Source: Monocercomonoides exilis (Eukaryota; Preaxostyla; Oxymonadida; Polymastigidae). Taken from it: DNA of 64,000 nt. Shown here one piece after another: positions 38,010 to 48,436 of this stretch. How positions within the stretch are numbered: the stretch's first letter is position 1; every line of letters begins with the position of its first letter. The DNA lies in the NCBI GenBank assembly GCA_001643675.2, contig LSRY02000009.1:236001-300000 (forward strand), written 5' to 3'. The notes beneath the pieces were generated by a model. That model did not search any database. It was given only the letters and a program-made list of their open reading frames with translations, and had not been told where the DNA came from. Position numbers and translations under genes: made by a program.

Positions 38010-38680
38010 AAAACTCAAAACAATCAAATAAAACACGTGTGCTCACACTGTTTTTCCTTTTGTTGACATTCTGGCCAAGCGAATATGGAGAAAAACAACG
38101 CTTTTTCGATTTTTCTTTATTTGTTATGGATTCAATGATCAAATTGTTTTCTTTGAACGAGATTATCCATTGGAAAGGTGAGAGATCAGCGAACGAATCT
38201 GTCCTGCAGAATCGATTGTATTTTTTTTCATGCTAACGTCAATCACTGGAAAAACATTGCGAACGAGGAAATTCATTCTGTTAATTTTTGGTAATCGGAA
38301 GACAAACGAAATGCAACATTTTAAATTTTGAATGAAAATACCAGCATGTGTGTATTTTGTATTTATCAATATATTGTGAAGATATTTCTATCCGTATCCT
38401 TTCCAACGTGCAGGAATCAGACTTGTTATTGAAATTGGCAATCTTATCCTTGCAGAGCAAGACGATGAGAATGGACCCGATATTTTCACTGCGATTGGAG
38501 AGGAAAAGAATTTATAAAAAGGCACTTTTCCCTCATCTTTGGGCCATATCGTCAAAGAATTGTCTGCTGGAACAGAGAAGGAGGTTGTGATGTTGAGAAT
38601 ATCTTCTGATAGAATATATCCAACATATGACATCTCGATAAGATCTTCGTCTTCTTCTTCATCATCTTCTTTAGTGATAG
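38010..38680 (+). repeat. Inverted duplicate of the A1 upstream flank (partner 17740-18460)
   Basis: Read on the plus strand this stretch follows the reverse complement of 18460-17740: CAATCAAATAAAACA, GTGCTCACACTGTTTTT, TTGTTGACATTCTGGCCAAG, GATTATCCATTGGAAAG, AAAAACATTGCGAACGAGGA, CTTTGGGCCATATCGTCAAAG, then a (TCT/TCA)-rich run. Identity looks high throughout. The adjoining A3 and A1 genes continue the duplication, making two inverted arms of roughly 2 kb about 16.5 kb apart. Confidence 0.85.
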
Positions 38681-38975
38681 CATCATTAGGCATTTGGTTC
38701 ATTTGTGTTTTTTGAAGAATGCCACATGCATCAATGTCTGAACCGCTATTGGCAACGATCACATTCTGGGCAACAATTGGAAGCCAGTCGTTGTTTGTGA
38801 CATTCTCTGCTATGTGAATGTACCACAATCTTTTTGTTGGAGTTGTCAAGCCACAATTCTTGAATGGAAACTTGGGGATAACATTGAAACAAATGAAGCT
38901 GGAGAAAACCAACTTTTTTCTTTCGGAAGAAATCAAAAATTTGCCAATTAATAGTTGTAATTGATTGTTGCACAC
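38388..38975 (-). pseudogene. Open frame of unclear status upstream of A3
   Basis: A 195-codon frame contains NCGLTTPTKRLWYIHIAEN and DEEEDEDLIEMSYVGYI. The part below 38680 lies in the inverted duplicate. The A1 copy of the same frame (plus strand, about 17790-17950) has an in-frame TAG. The opposite strand also reads as a relic (MILDIFTAI-like) in the A1 copy, so the true coding strand is uncertain. I can assign no family. Confidence 0.3.
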
Positions 38976-39012
38976 CTTTTAAAGTTTGTTTTCTGAAAAA
39001 GCAATGTTTCAT

Positions 39013-40636
39013 AAAATAAATCGAAATGATATAATAATTATTTGATTTTCTTTTTTAATGGGCAATGTGAGTTTTCTTTTGATCAGCAAAGTGAAGATCT
39101 TTTTGGTGCGTTTTCTTTGTTGCTCTGAATTGAGAATCCATTGCTTTCATATTGGTTTCAAAAAAGAAAGAAAAAGACATCATTCAATATTTGTGAATCG
39201 ATTTTTTGAATCACTATTTATTGGAGAAGTTGAAAATAATCAACTCACAGAAAAAGATGAGTGGGATCGTGATGGAAAAAAGAATGACAAATAAATGGAA
39301 GAGAGGCAAAGAAACGAATCTGAAGGACAGTCACAGTTGAATGAGTTCTTCATCCGAGAAATCTGTGTCAAAGACTTTTGGAAATATGATTGATGTGATA
39401 AAACATGTCACTTTGATTGCTTTGTTCAAATGAAATTGTTTGTGAAGAATATCCTGAATGGCTTTTCCAGTCCAATCCAAAAGGAAAAATTCATAATATT
39501 CTATGAAACCATTTTCATTTGTTAGATGAATCTTTCCATCCTTTTTTCGCAATCCTTTTACATAAGTCATCCAACAACAATATGGGCAATTTGCTTTTTG
39601 AATTACCACTTAATTCTCCTTCATTAAACGTTATTTTTTCTATGCAGGGCAAAGGCAGGAGCAACTGTGAATGAGATTTCTATTATTGAAGAGGAGAAAG
39701 GAGATGATCTTTTTTAAGAACCAATTTTCAAAAAGTGTATTTGAAGATTGTTGATGCTCAATGTTTTAAGTTGTGACGAAAGAAACTTCAAATGTGTCAG
39801 TGGGTGAAATTTTGATTCCTTTTGAAATTGGCAGAGGAATCTGAACAAGTAACAACAAATCTGTGAGTGGGTCAAAATGTTGATTGAACATCCGCACATA
39901 AGAAGTTGATCTTGTTGGTAAATGAGGATTTCTGATTTTCTGATTCAATTTCAAAGTTTTGGCTTTTGAAAAAACACTCATCAATGACAAAAGAAAATAC
40001 AATTTGGTGTTTTCGATTGCTTTGTTTTCTATCTTTCCAATCCAATTGTCAAGATTAATAATACAACAGATGATGAATATATAATGTGAAATGAATGAAA
40101 GATAATTAAGTCACTGGAGAAGAGGATTGATCGACTTGTAAAAAATAAATGAAGATCACTTTCTTTCAAAAGGAATCAAGATCGCTTGTAAAGAAGCATT
40201 TTCCAATGCTCCTGGCTTGTTCTTCTCGTTTCAAAGACAGAAGATGAACGAAAAACATGCTCAACCAAAAATCAAATGGGAGTTATAAAATGGAATGAAT
40301 GAATGAACAAGTGAATGAATGAAATAATAAAACAATTGATCAGCAGATGTGTGGAAGCAAAGCTCCACAAAATTCTGCTTTGATCCTTCTCCAGCAAAAA
40401 TGGTGTTGCAAAAGAACATACAATCCAAACAACGCAAATGGTACAAACAACAACAACATAAAAGTGAAATCACACAAAAAGTGAAGAAAACGGAAAATTC
40501 AGAGAAATTGACAAATTCGAAAAAAATAAACAAATACAAATGCAAAAACAGAAATATACAAATGTGAAGAACAACAAAAACAATAAAATCTCTTCTCAGC
40601 TTTACAACTCGTCTTTGCTTCTGTTCTTTTCACCCA
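39013..40636. other. Spacer with two possible exon fragments on the minus strand
   Basis: Minus-strand open stretches at 39331-39609 (contains NCPYCCWMTYVKGL and FPKVFDTDFSDEEL) and 39766-40002 (contains RMFNQHFDPLTDLLLLVQ) look more protein-like than the surroundings. Neither starts with ATG next to a clear upstream signal, and no splice joins them cleanly. They could be remnants of one lost gene. The remainder is A/T rich, without recognisable features. Confidence 0.3.
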
Positions 40637-43600
40637 TCACTTTTTCGTCTCGTCACTCATGATCGTTGAAGAAGGGCAACTGTCCCTTGTTTGCCTGCCC
40701 TTCTCCTCTGACTCCTCTGACTCTTCTGACTCCTCACAGCACATTGCGTCTGTCATCGTCATCACCATCGCCTCAGCTGGAAACTGCCCAAAAAATGTTC
40801 GTTTCAGCTCCATCAGTGCGGGTCGCCCCTCAGCCTTTGCAGAAAGACAGCTCTGCATCACCCCAAACAGACCTGATTCCTCTGCCAGCTCCAGCTTCGG
40901 CCTCTCCCCATTCACAATCTTCTCCCCTGCAATCACCGCCTCATATTCCCCAAACGGAACATGAAGCGTCAGACACTCCCACAGCATCATCCCAATCGAG
41001 AATGCCACCGACTCCTTTGTCGCTCCCATCTTCTTGTTCATCAGCAGCTCTGGAGCCTTCCACCTCAAGCACTCCTTTCTGAATCCTTCATCATCCTCAA
41101 ATGCTGATGAAGGAGGTGGCGAGTCTGTGAATCTCTCGCTCATCAACGAAATATTGGACGAAGAAGAAACAATACTCAATGAGGAGATTGAAGAGGAATC
41201 TGAACTGTCATCAGAAGAACACTCTGAGTGCATCGCAATGCAGATCACCATGTGCTCTGAGAACAGCACAATGTGAGGACTCAGATTTTCTAAAGATGAA
41301 AGTGGATTTTCCATTTCGTCAAATGAGTGCAGTGCTCCATTCACCACCCAGAACAAGATCTGCGCAGCTGTCATCTCCCTCTCTTGCAAACTCCCAATAG
41401 CCATCTCTTTCTTCTCATTCCTCCCATGAAGCAACATGAACAATGAATCTCGCAGATCCACAATCAGTTTTTCATGAGGAGACGAGCAGGCCATGGCATC
41501 CACCAGATTCGACATTGATGAGGTTGTTGGGCACAGATCTTCCCCTCGAACAAATGTTGAATCTGAATCAGTTGAACAAGTGGAAGAAATAGAAGGAGAG
41601 GGAGTTCTCTTCCTTATCTCTTCCTCATCATCAACCTTCTCCAGCATCCATTGAGGAATCTTGTCTGAGTCTCTTCCCAGAATGTATTCAGTCGATCCAC
41701 TCTCAGATAGAAGATGCTCTGATGACTCGGAATGGACCATCTCCTTTCCATTTATTCTTTTCTTTATCCTCTCTTCATTCTTCTTCTCTGCCTCCCTCTC
41801 TGCCCTTCTCCACTGCTCTTCTGGTGACATCTCCATCGTCACCATCTCAATCAGTTTCGGATCCTTTTTGATATTATCATCAACAATCTCCTTGTATTTT
41901 TTCGCTTCTTCTTTTGAGTTTCTCCATCGAATTGCCAATATTATTGATACAATGAGAACAATCAACAATAAAACAACAAGCACAATCACAATCAACAACC
42001 AATAAAATTTCCCTTCTTTCCCTCCTTCAGCAAGTCTTCCTTCCCCATCTGTTTTTGGCTCTGTTTTGTTCTTCAGAATCTGCGGAGAAGTCGAAGCCAA
42101 TTGTTTCCCAAACAATATCATCACTGACACATCCGTTTCATCTGCAATAGTTGAAATATTTTCTGATGGAACTCTTCCAATCACTTCTGTTTCTGATACA
42201 AAACCGTCTTTCTCAAAAGGATATGTCTCAACCAACTCCACATCCCCTGTTTTGAATATCAATCTGAATGACAAATCACATGGCACAAAAAGAGATCCCT
42301 TGAATTTGATAAAAATGTTGCTTCCATTTTCATTTACAGAAACTTCTTCCAGTTTTGGAATGAAGAAAGGCGATGACCTTTCTGCAGCTATCCCTCCAAG
42401 TGTGCATCCATCATTCAAAATCCAAAGAGAAGAATTGGGCATCAACCCATCTCCTCCCTTCAAGCTCGAAATGGTCAATGAAGCTAAATCCGAACAAATG
42501 ATGTTCCGACGAAGAGAAGGGTATTTTTCCATGAAAGGATTGTTGTCGAAGAATTCTCCTTTCTCAATCTTCACATTTCCAGCAGACACTGATAATCCTC
42601 CTGTTGAAGAATTCGAAATTGTTACGTATTTCATCACTAACGAAGAATTTGATGAATGAACAAGCGATCCATTCCATTGACAGATATCTTCAAAAGAATT
42701 TGTTCTTTCATTTTCACTTTCTTTCACAAGCACTCCTTCAATCTCACACATGTTTATCGAAGCATCCTTCACATCATGCACCTCAACAACACTTCCTTTG
42801 TCAGACAAGGAATTGCAATTTATGCAAGAACAGTTTGAAAACTCTAAATGGGCAAAGGCTGGTGAAGCTGAAAGAACAGAAGCGCCTTCTGAATTCCTTG
42901 AGCAGTTGTTCAATGACGAATCAACAAGAGTGATTGTTCCAGAAGTTATGTTCTTAATTGAAAAGATACAGCCATTGGATAACTTCACTCCTTCCGCAGA
43001 TACTCCATGGAATACAACTTCTTTGCATTGTTCAATCTCAAACACATTTGTTGTCGATTCAATCTGCTCCAGTTTCACATTCATCAATGAAATCTCATCT
43101 CCACCAAATAGAAATGAAGGTTTCTTAAATGAGAAGAACGACACTGAGCAGTTGTCAATGTGCAAAATTCCATTTTCGATGCTCAGCAATGTTGAGTTTA
43201 GAGTAACAGCTTCAATGTTTTCGGATTGGCCAATCGAAGAAAAATCAACAAACGAAAGAGATAATTGGCCATTTGTTTCATGGATAATAGAATTGCCTGA
43301 ATACAAAAATGACTGGCCAAAGTTGAATTTCAATCTCTCAATCCGAACTTTCTCTGAGATTGTGATAAGATTTCCCTCATTAGTTATTGCTGAGTTCAGA
43401 TGCACCAATGCTGCTGAAGGAGATTGAAGCGAGCGGATGATCACATCACGAGCATCACACTTCCCAACAATTTCTGTTTCCTCTGTTATCAACATCTGAG
43501 AGTACAGAGATGGAATAATATGCTGAACTCCCACATTCAACGATTCACAAGGCATGTTGAACTCTCCACATTGCTTGCTGTCTTTGTGATTGTCTGCAAC

Positions 43601-46600
43601 CGAAGACACAAATATAGTCTCACTTTGGTATTTCTCAACCCTCAGCAGAAGATCTTCTTCCCCCACAAAAGAGTCTGTTTCACATCCCCACATCGCCAGA
43701 TCCTTCACAAATGGCAATCTGAAATCCAGCAAGAATTGTTCATCGACTATTTGTGTTTCAATTGAATTGCATCGAATATACATATCTCTCCCTCTCAATG
43801 CAGAGTTGTCTCTGAATGTGATGTTCGATAACACAAATTTCAACGGCTGCTCAGTTGCCGAGGTGCATTCCAGAAACAGCCAGCCACCTCTTCCTGTGGT
43901 TGAGCAGAAGCACTCAGAAATCGTGCAAAATGAGCAATCAAAGCTTCCTCCCTCATTCAACACACAAAACATCCCTCCCCCCTTTCCACACCTTGTTCCC
44001 CCACACTTCTTCATCGTTGTGTTTCGTATCACCATTTTCAAAGGCTCATCAATATTCTCATTTCGAATGATGGAAATGTTCTCTGTTGTATTCTGAGTGA
44101 CTTCTTCGAATGAACTCCACTCAATAATAATATCTTGTTGAACTTCATTTTTCTCTCTTCTTGAACTCTTTGATATGCTCAATCCACTTGCCCCATTCAG
44201 CTCAATATTCTTCATCGTCAAGTTCTTAATGTTCAAAATCGTTGAAGACAACACAGAAATAACATCCTTTGAAAAAGATAACGATTGCATTTTCACAAAT
44301 TCCAATTGAACTGTTCCTCCATCTGCTTTGATCAGTCCATAATTCATAATCTCTTCCACATTGTTTTCTCCATTTTTTGAGAACGAACAATCTTTCAGAG
44401 TCAATAATCCATTTCCAGAATCAACATGCATCAAATAACTGACTCCACATGCGAATGAAGATGGAACAACAATGTCAATTAATTCAAATTTAGTAATTCC
44501 AGAAATCTTCATTGCTGCATCTTCTGATCCTTCAAGTGATGAGAGACATTCCAAAGAGCACATGTCTGTATTATTTGAGCATATTGAAATTCCACCGAGA
44601 TCAACACTTTTTTGGAGAACTCCTTTTTCAATGATGTTAATATTCTTTTCATTTCCCTCAGGCAATCGATCCAAACAATAGTCAATTGAAACACAAGGAT
44701 AATCTGAAAACCCACATGCACTCATATCTTTTCCTTTGTCTCCAATAAATATCTGTGTACCAATCGCTCGCCAAAAATACACCAATGGAATGGCATTCGT
44801 TGAATCATTTCCATCAAACCCTCTCATCGAATCCAAGGAAATATCATTCAGATTCTCAGATACAAATAAAAGAGAGGTGTTTGTGATGCTCTTTGTCAAG
44901 TTGAATGATTCCACAAAAAGATCATTTCCATATCTTGCAATGTTTGGCTTGTCTGCCTCAAAAACAGGGGACGAGATCACAAACGAAGAATCGTCATCAA
45001 TCAACTTCAGTGCCATTCCTCCACCAAAGCCTATCTTCTCTTCTCCAGCTGGTGCAGTGCATCCTATAAATGTGCATGAAATAACATTCATTTGAATATT
45101 TCCTTTTATCTGAGCATTGATAGCCCCTCCTCTGCTTTCATCAGCCTGTACAGAGCATACATCAAAAACACACTTTTCAATATTTGTTTTTGTATTTGCA
45201 TTTTCATCATTGCTGTTGCCAATGTTTACACAGCTTCCACTTCCGGCTGCCCTTTCAATTTCTGAAAAAGTGCAGTTCGTCATGTTCAACCACAGAGTGC
45301 TCATCAACTCGGTATTTGTTCCACTTCCAGACAACGAGATCAGCGGATTTTCGATCAAGGTGATTGATGAAGACGAAAACGAATCAATAGCTAATTTTCC
45401 AGACTCAATAGATAAAAATAGCAACACCAATTCTGATGATGGATTTTGAAGGGAAAGAGAACATTGAGATAAAGCCAGTTGTGAAGATGATGATATGAAA
45501 GTGGAGTGTGATGAAAGAGAAGGAGGAATAGAGAAGATAAGAGTTGACAAGACTGTTTCAACCCCAACGGTCACCATTGCCGTATTTGTTCCTGCGGAGG
45601 TATTTGAAACTGTCCAGCCACTTTGATCATCATTTCCTTTGATTTCGTGTTTCTGATCAGCAAAGGTCAATTCATCACTCATCGCAATCATTCCATTCAC
45701 AACAACTTTCTTTTCACCTGTAATACGTGTGAGGGAGTGCTTCATTGTCAAACATGGGAATTGAACAATTCCACAATGTGAATGATCAGATGCCTCTACG
45801 TTACTCACGCAAATCTCTGATGGAGGAGAAAGAAGATAGATGCACAGAGGAATGGCCACACTAGCGTTTCCATTGTCATATCCTCGGACTTCGTCAAAAG
45901 AATCCAATGAAGCTGTCACACACGTGATTTTTTGTGACTTTGCAGTTTCTTCCAGATTTGGAGAAATGACAAAGATATCATTTCCCCATTTGGCTGTGTT
46001 TGTGCCAAAGGAAGAAGAAATCAGGAAATTGGGATTTTCATTCATCAATCGAAGCAAGATTCCTCCTCCTAGTCCGTTGGATGCTGAACAAAAACATCCA
46101 TCAAAAGATCCTCCTTTCACTTTCACTTCACTTTCACTCCCAACACATAGCATCATCGATCCCCCATCACCTGATGTTGTGCTTCCACATCCTTCAAAAG
46201 TGCAAGAATCCAGATCGATATTTGCCTTGCCATTGGAAAACGACATCACAGCCGCTCCGCTCGTTGTTCTTTCAATTCCATCAAAGGTGCATTCTGAAAG
46301 CGTCAATGAAACTTCATTTGTTGAAGAAAGCGAAAACAATGAATTTGTGGAAATTGTCTTTGCCCAATTCACACGTTCCATCTGTAGCATACCATTATGT
46401 ACATTTATAAGCTCTGTGGAAATTGCTGCTTCTGAAGATTGCCCATTTCCGGCAGATATGTTCAAACCACTTATATGCATCTCTCCTGCTCCAGTGATCT
46501 CAAAAAGCCTCGAAGCTCGATTATTTGCATGTGCTGAGTTGTGCACAAGAACAAGGTCTCTGACAGACAAGATGCCTGTTGAGACTGAAAAAAGAGACAA

Positions 46601-48436
46601 ACAACCAGACTCTAGTTCTGTTTGAATTGTTGAACTCAAATCACTTTGGCCATAAACAGTAAAACTGTCTGTTCCGCAATCAAAACTATTTGTTTCGATT
46701 ATTGTTCCTGTGAGTATTTCGATATCAGTCACATATTCAGGAATAAGTTGTGTCAAACAATGGCTGATGGTGCTGCATGGATGAGACTCATTTATTCCGC
46801 ACGAATATGTATCAATGGCATTCGGCTGCGTTTGAACTGAAGAGACAAACCTAATTCTTCCAAAATCATTTCGTAGCCATCCACTTTGATCAGAAATTGA
46901 ATTGTAGAATGCGCTAACTCTGTTTGTTGTCTGTCTTGTTGAATAGCAACTTGGATCAATGTTGTTTTCTGAAGAATAATGCAGTGCAATGTCATGTCCG
47001 CCTTTCACACATGAATTATTGTTAAAAAAGCAGAAATACAGCAATGTTCCGTTATTGTAACTATCAATTAATAATCCAACAGCTCCACCTCCACACATTG
47101 AATGGCAATTGAAAAATAGACAATTTGAGACAATAACTTTGTCCGAAGGAAACCAATGTATAACTGCTCCTCCTGCACCGTTTGAAGAACTATTGCATTG
47201 ACAATTATCAAAAAAAGAATTTATTATGCATTCTTTCTGTGTATGAGTTATTACTTGACAAAGGACAATTGACCCTCCATCGTTGCCAGAAGAACAATTT
47301 TGAAAAAAACAATCATCGATAATTGGTTGGACATAGCCATTTTCAATCATTATTCCTCCTCCTCCAGAAAGTGTTGTTGATGAAGCAGCTGTACAATGAA
47401 GGAATGTTGAATAAAGAACAATGCATTTTGCCATTTTCAAAGCGTATATACCTCCGCCGTTTGCAGAAGAGGCATTGCATCTTGTAAATGTTGAATTTTC
47501 AACAGTGAGAATAGCATTTGCATTGTCATGAACATAAAGAGCACCTCCTTGTTCGGCTGTACAATCAATCCATTCACACAACGAAAAGGATTGACTATCT
47601 GTGATATTCATTTGTTCTTTTTTCTCAGGAGCATTTGTTTCTCTTTTCCCAAGGTTTATTGTCATGTTTTTGCAGACAAATTCCTGAGAAGAAAAAGATC
47701 CACTTGAAATTCCTCCTTCAAAAGCATTCACACATGAACAAATGAGGCAGTTCTCCATATAACTTCGAAAACATGAGTGTTCCATTTGACAATCAATGTC
47801 CTCACAGTATTTCATAGACATGTTCCTAAAGGCACAATTAGTGATCTGTTCGCTGTGGCTCTTCCCTGAAACAAGAAAATTGTCCGATGAAGAAATAGCC
47901 AGATCCGAAATGATGGTATTTCTCAAATCCATAGAATTCGAATCATCAGATGAAAATACGAGGCTGGAAGGGTTGAAATTCTTTTGGGGGATCAAACTCA
48001 TGTTTGTAAGGATGATTGACCCGCTTTGCAAATGAAAAGGAGATGATGATTTTTGGTGGGAAATACAGGAATCCAGCATTACCCTCGACTTTTCTGTTAG
48101 AATCATAAATTGTGAGGAAGATTGTTCAATTGCCACATTTTTCAGTTCAGCCGAAGTGTTGAATAATCTCAAAAATGTATTAATTGCTGTTGATGTAACT
48201 TGCTGCAATCCTTTGGAATTACAAAATATGTTCCCCCTTTCTACATTTTTTAGTTCTCTATTTGCCTGAAAATGTGCATCGTTTGAATTGCCTCCATTCG
48301 AATAAACAGGGTTATTATGCAATTGAGAAATAAAGCGAGTATGTTGGCTTTCGAAAAAATACACTTGTGTGGCATCATGCAACATTAATTTCCCGGCAAA
48401 GAGCAAACATGCGAAAAGAAATAGATGAATGCTCAT
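40637..48436 (-). CDS. Giant Pmp-like beta-helix receptor with a pseudokinase-like tail
   Basis: A single exon encodes 2,599 residues. A signal peptide (MSIHLFLFACLLFAGKLML) leads into an ectodomain with GGGI/GGAI turns and many Cys. Four modules open with C-G...P-C motifs near residues 543 (CGINESHPC), 885 (CGIVQFPC), 1238 (CGFSDYPC) and 1620 (CGEFNMPC). The membrane-proximal domain matches that of the 2959-11886 protein (KIEKGEF, NNP, YPS-RRN-IC, SLWIL, FIP-LEEV). A membrane helix lies near 2140-2168. In the cytoplasmic part, about 2315-2560 resembles a TKL-type kinase fold: LSPHIVLFSEHMVICI sits where the catalytic loop should be, and RWKAPELL, SIGMMLWECLT and VPFGEYEA match the C-lobe. 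The HRD, DFG and usual Lys motifs are missing, so catalysis is unlikely. The tail ends in a Ser/Glu run. Inferred role: surface receptor or adhesin with a signalling scaffold. Confidence 0.85.
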   Translation of the reverse strand: MSIHLFLFACLLFAGKLMLHDATQVYFFESQHTRFISQLHNNPVYSNGGNSNDAHFQANRELKNVERGNIFCNSKGLQQVTSTAINTFLRLFNTSAELKNVAIEQSSSQFMILTEKSRVMLDSCISHQKSSSPFHLQSGSIILTNMSLIPQKNFNPSSLVFSSDDSNSMDLRNTIISDLAISSSDNFLVSGKSHSEQITNCAFRNMSMKYCEDIDCQMEHSCFRSYMENCLICSCVNAFEGGISSGSFSSQEFVCKNMTINLGKRETNAPEKKEQMNITDSQSFSLCEWIDCTAEQGGALYVHDNANAILTVENSTFTRCNASSANGGGIYALKMAKCIVLYSTFLHCTAASSTTLSGGGGIMIENGYVQPIIDDCFFQNCSSGNDGGSIVLCQVITHTQKECIINSFFDNCQCNSSSNGAGGAVIHWFPSDKVIVSNCLFFNCHSMCGGGAVGLLIDSYNNGTLLYFCFFNNNSCVKGGHDIALHYSSENNIDPSCYSTRQTTNRVSAFYNSISDQSGWLRNDFGRIRFVSSVQTQPNAIDTYSCGINESHPCSTISHCLTQLIPEYVTDIEILTGTIIETNSFDCGTDSFTVYGQSDLSSTIQTELESGCLSLFSVSTGILSVRDLVLVHNSAHANNRASRLFEITGAGEMHISGLNISAGNGQSSEAAISTELINVHNGMLQMERVNWAKTISTNSLFSLSSTNEVSLTLSECTFDGIERTTSGAAVMSFSNGKANIDLDSCTFEGCGSTTSGDGGSMMLCVGSESEVKVKGGSFDGCFCSASNGLGGGILLRLMNENPNFLISSSFGTNTAKWGNDIFVISPNLEETAKSQKITCVTASLDSFDEVRGYDNGNASVAIPLCIYLLSPPSEICVSNVEASDHSHCGIVQFPCLTMKHSLTRITGEKKVVVNGMIAMSDELTFADQKHEIKGNDDQSGWTVSNTSAGTNTAMVTVGVETVLSTLIFSIPPSLSSHSTFISSSSQLALSQCSLSLQNPSSELVLLFLSIESGKLAIDSFSSSSITLIENPLISLSGSGTNTELMSTLWLNMTNCTFSEIERAAGSGSCVNIGNSNDENANTKTNIEKCVFDVCSVQADESRGGAINAQIKGNIQMNVISCTFIGCTAPAGEEKIGFGGGMALKLIDDDSSFVISSPVFEADKPNIARYGNDLFVESFNLTKSITNTSLLFVSENLNDISLDSMRGFDGNDSTNAIPLVYFWRAIGTQIFIGDKGKDMSACGFSDYPCVSIDYCLDRLPEGNEKNINIIEKGVLQKSVDLGGISICSNNTDMCSLECLSSLEGSEDAAMKISGITKFELIDIVVPSSFACGVSYLMHVDSGNGLLTLKDCSFSKNGENNVEEIMNYGLIKADGGTVQLEFVKMQSLSFSKDVISVLSSTILNIKNLTMKNIELNGASGLSISKSSRREKNEVQQDIIIEWSSFEEVTQNTTENISIIRNENIDEPLKMVIRNTTMKKCGGTRCGKGGGMFCVLNEGGSFDCSFCTISECFCSTTGRGGWLFLECTSATEQPLKFVLSNITFRDNSALRGRDMYIRCNSIETQIVDEQFLLDFRLPFVKDLAMWGCETDSFVGEEDLLLRVEKYQSETIFVSSVADNHKDSKQCGEFNMPCESLNVGVQHIIPSLYSQMLITEETEIVGKCDARDVIIRSLQSPSAALVHLNSAITNEGNLITISEKVRIERLKFNFGQSFLYSGNSIIHETNGQLSLSFVDFSSIGQSENIEAVTLNSTLLSIENGILHIDNCSVSFFSFKKPSFLFGGDEISLMNVKLEQIESTTNVFEIEQCKEVVFHGVSAEGVKLSNGCIFSIKNITSGTITLVDSSLNNCSRNSEGASVLSASPAFAHLEFSNCSCINCNSLSDKGSVVEVHDVKDASINMCEIEGVLVKESENERTNSFEDICQWNGSLVHSSNSSLVMKYVTISNSSTGGLSVSAGNVKIEKGEFFDNNPFMEKYPSLRRNIICSDLASLTISSLKGGDGLMPNSSLWILNDGCTLGGIAAERSSPFFIPKLEEVSVNENGSNIFIKFKGSLFVPCDLSFRLIFKTGDVELVETYPFEKDGFVSETEVIGRVPSENISTIADETDVSVMILFGKQLASTSPQILKNKTEPKTDGEGRLAEGGKEGKFYWLLIVIVLVVLLLIVLIVSIILAIRWRNSKEEAKKYKEIVDDNIKKDPKLIEMVTMEMSPEEQWRRAEREAEKKNEERIKKRINGKEMVHSESSEHLLSESGSTEYILGRDSDKIPQWMLEKVDDEEEIRKRTPSPSISSTCSTDSDSTFVRGEDLCPTTSSMSNLVDAMACSSPHEKLIVDLRDSLFMLLHGRNEKKEMAIGSLQEREMTAAQILFWVVNGALHSFDEMENPLSSLENLSPHIVLFSEHMVICIAMHSECSSDDSSDSSSISSLSIVSSSSNISLMSERFTDSPPPSSAFEDDEGFRKECLRWKAPELLMNKKMGATKESVAFSIGMMLWECLTLHVPFGEYEAVIAGEKIVNGERPKLELAEESGLFGVMQSCLSAKAEGRPALMELKRTFFGQFPAEAMVMTMTDAMCCEESEESEESEEKGRQTRDSCPSSTIMSDETKK

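Noticed and set aside
40659-48035. Plus-strand open frames over the second receptor gene, such as 45840-46625
   Set aside because: Antisense shadows of the 7.8-kb minus-strand frame.
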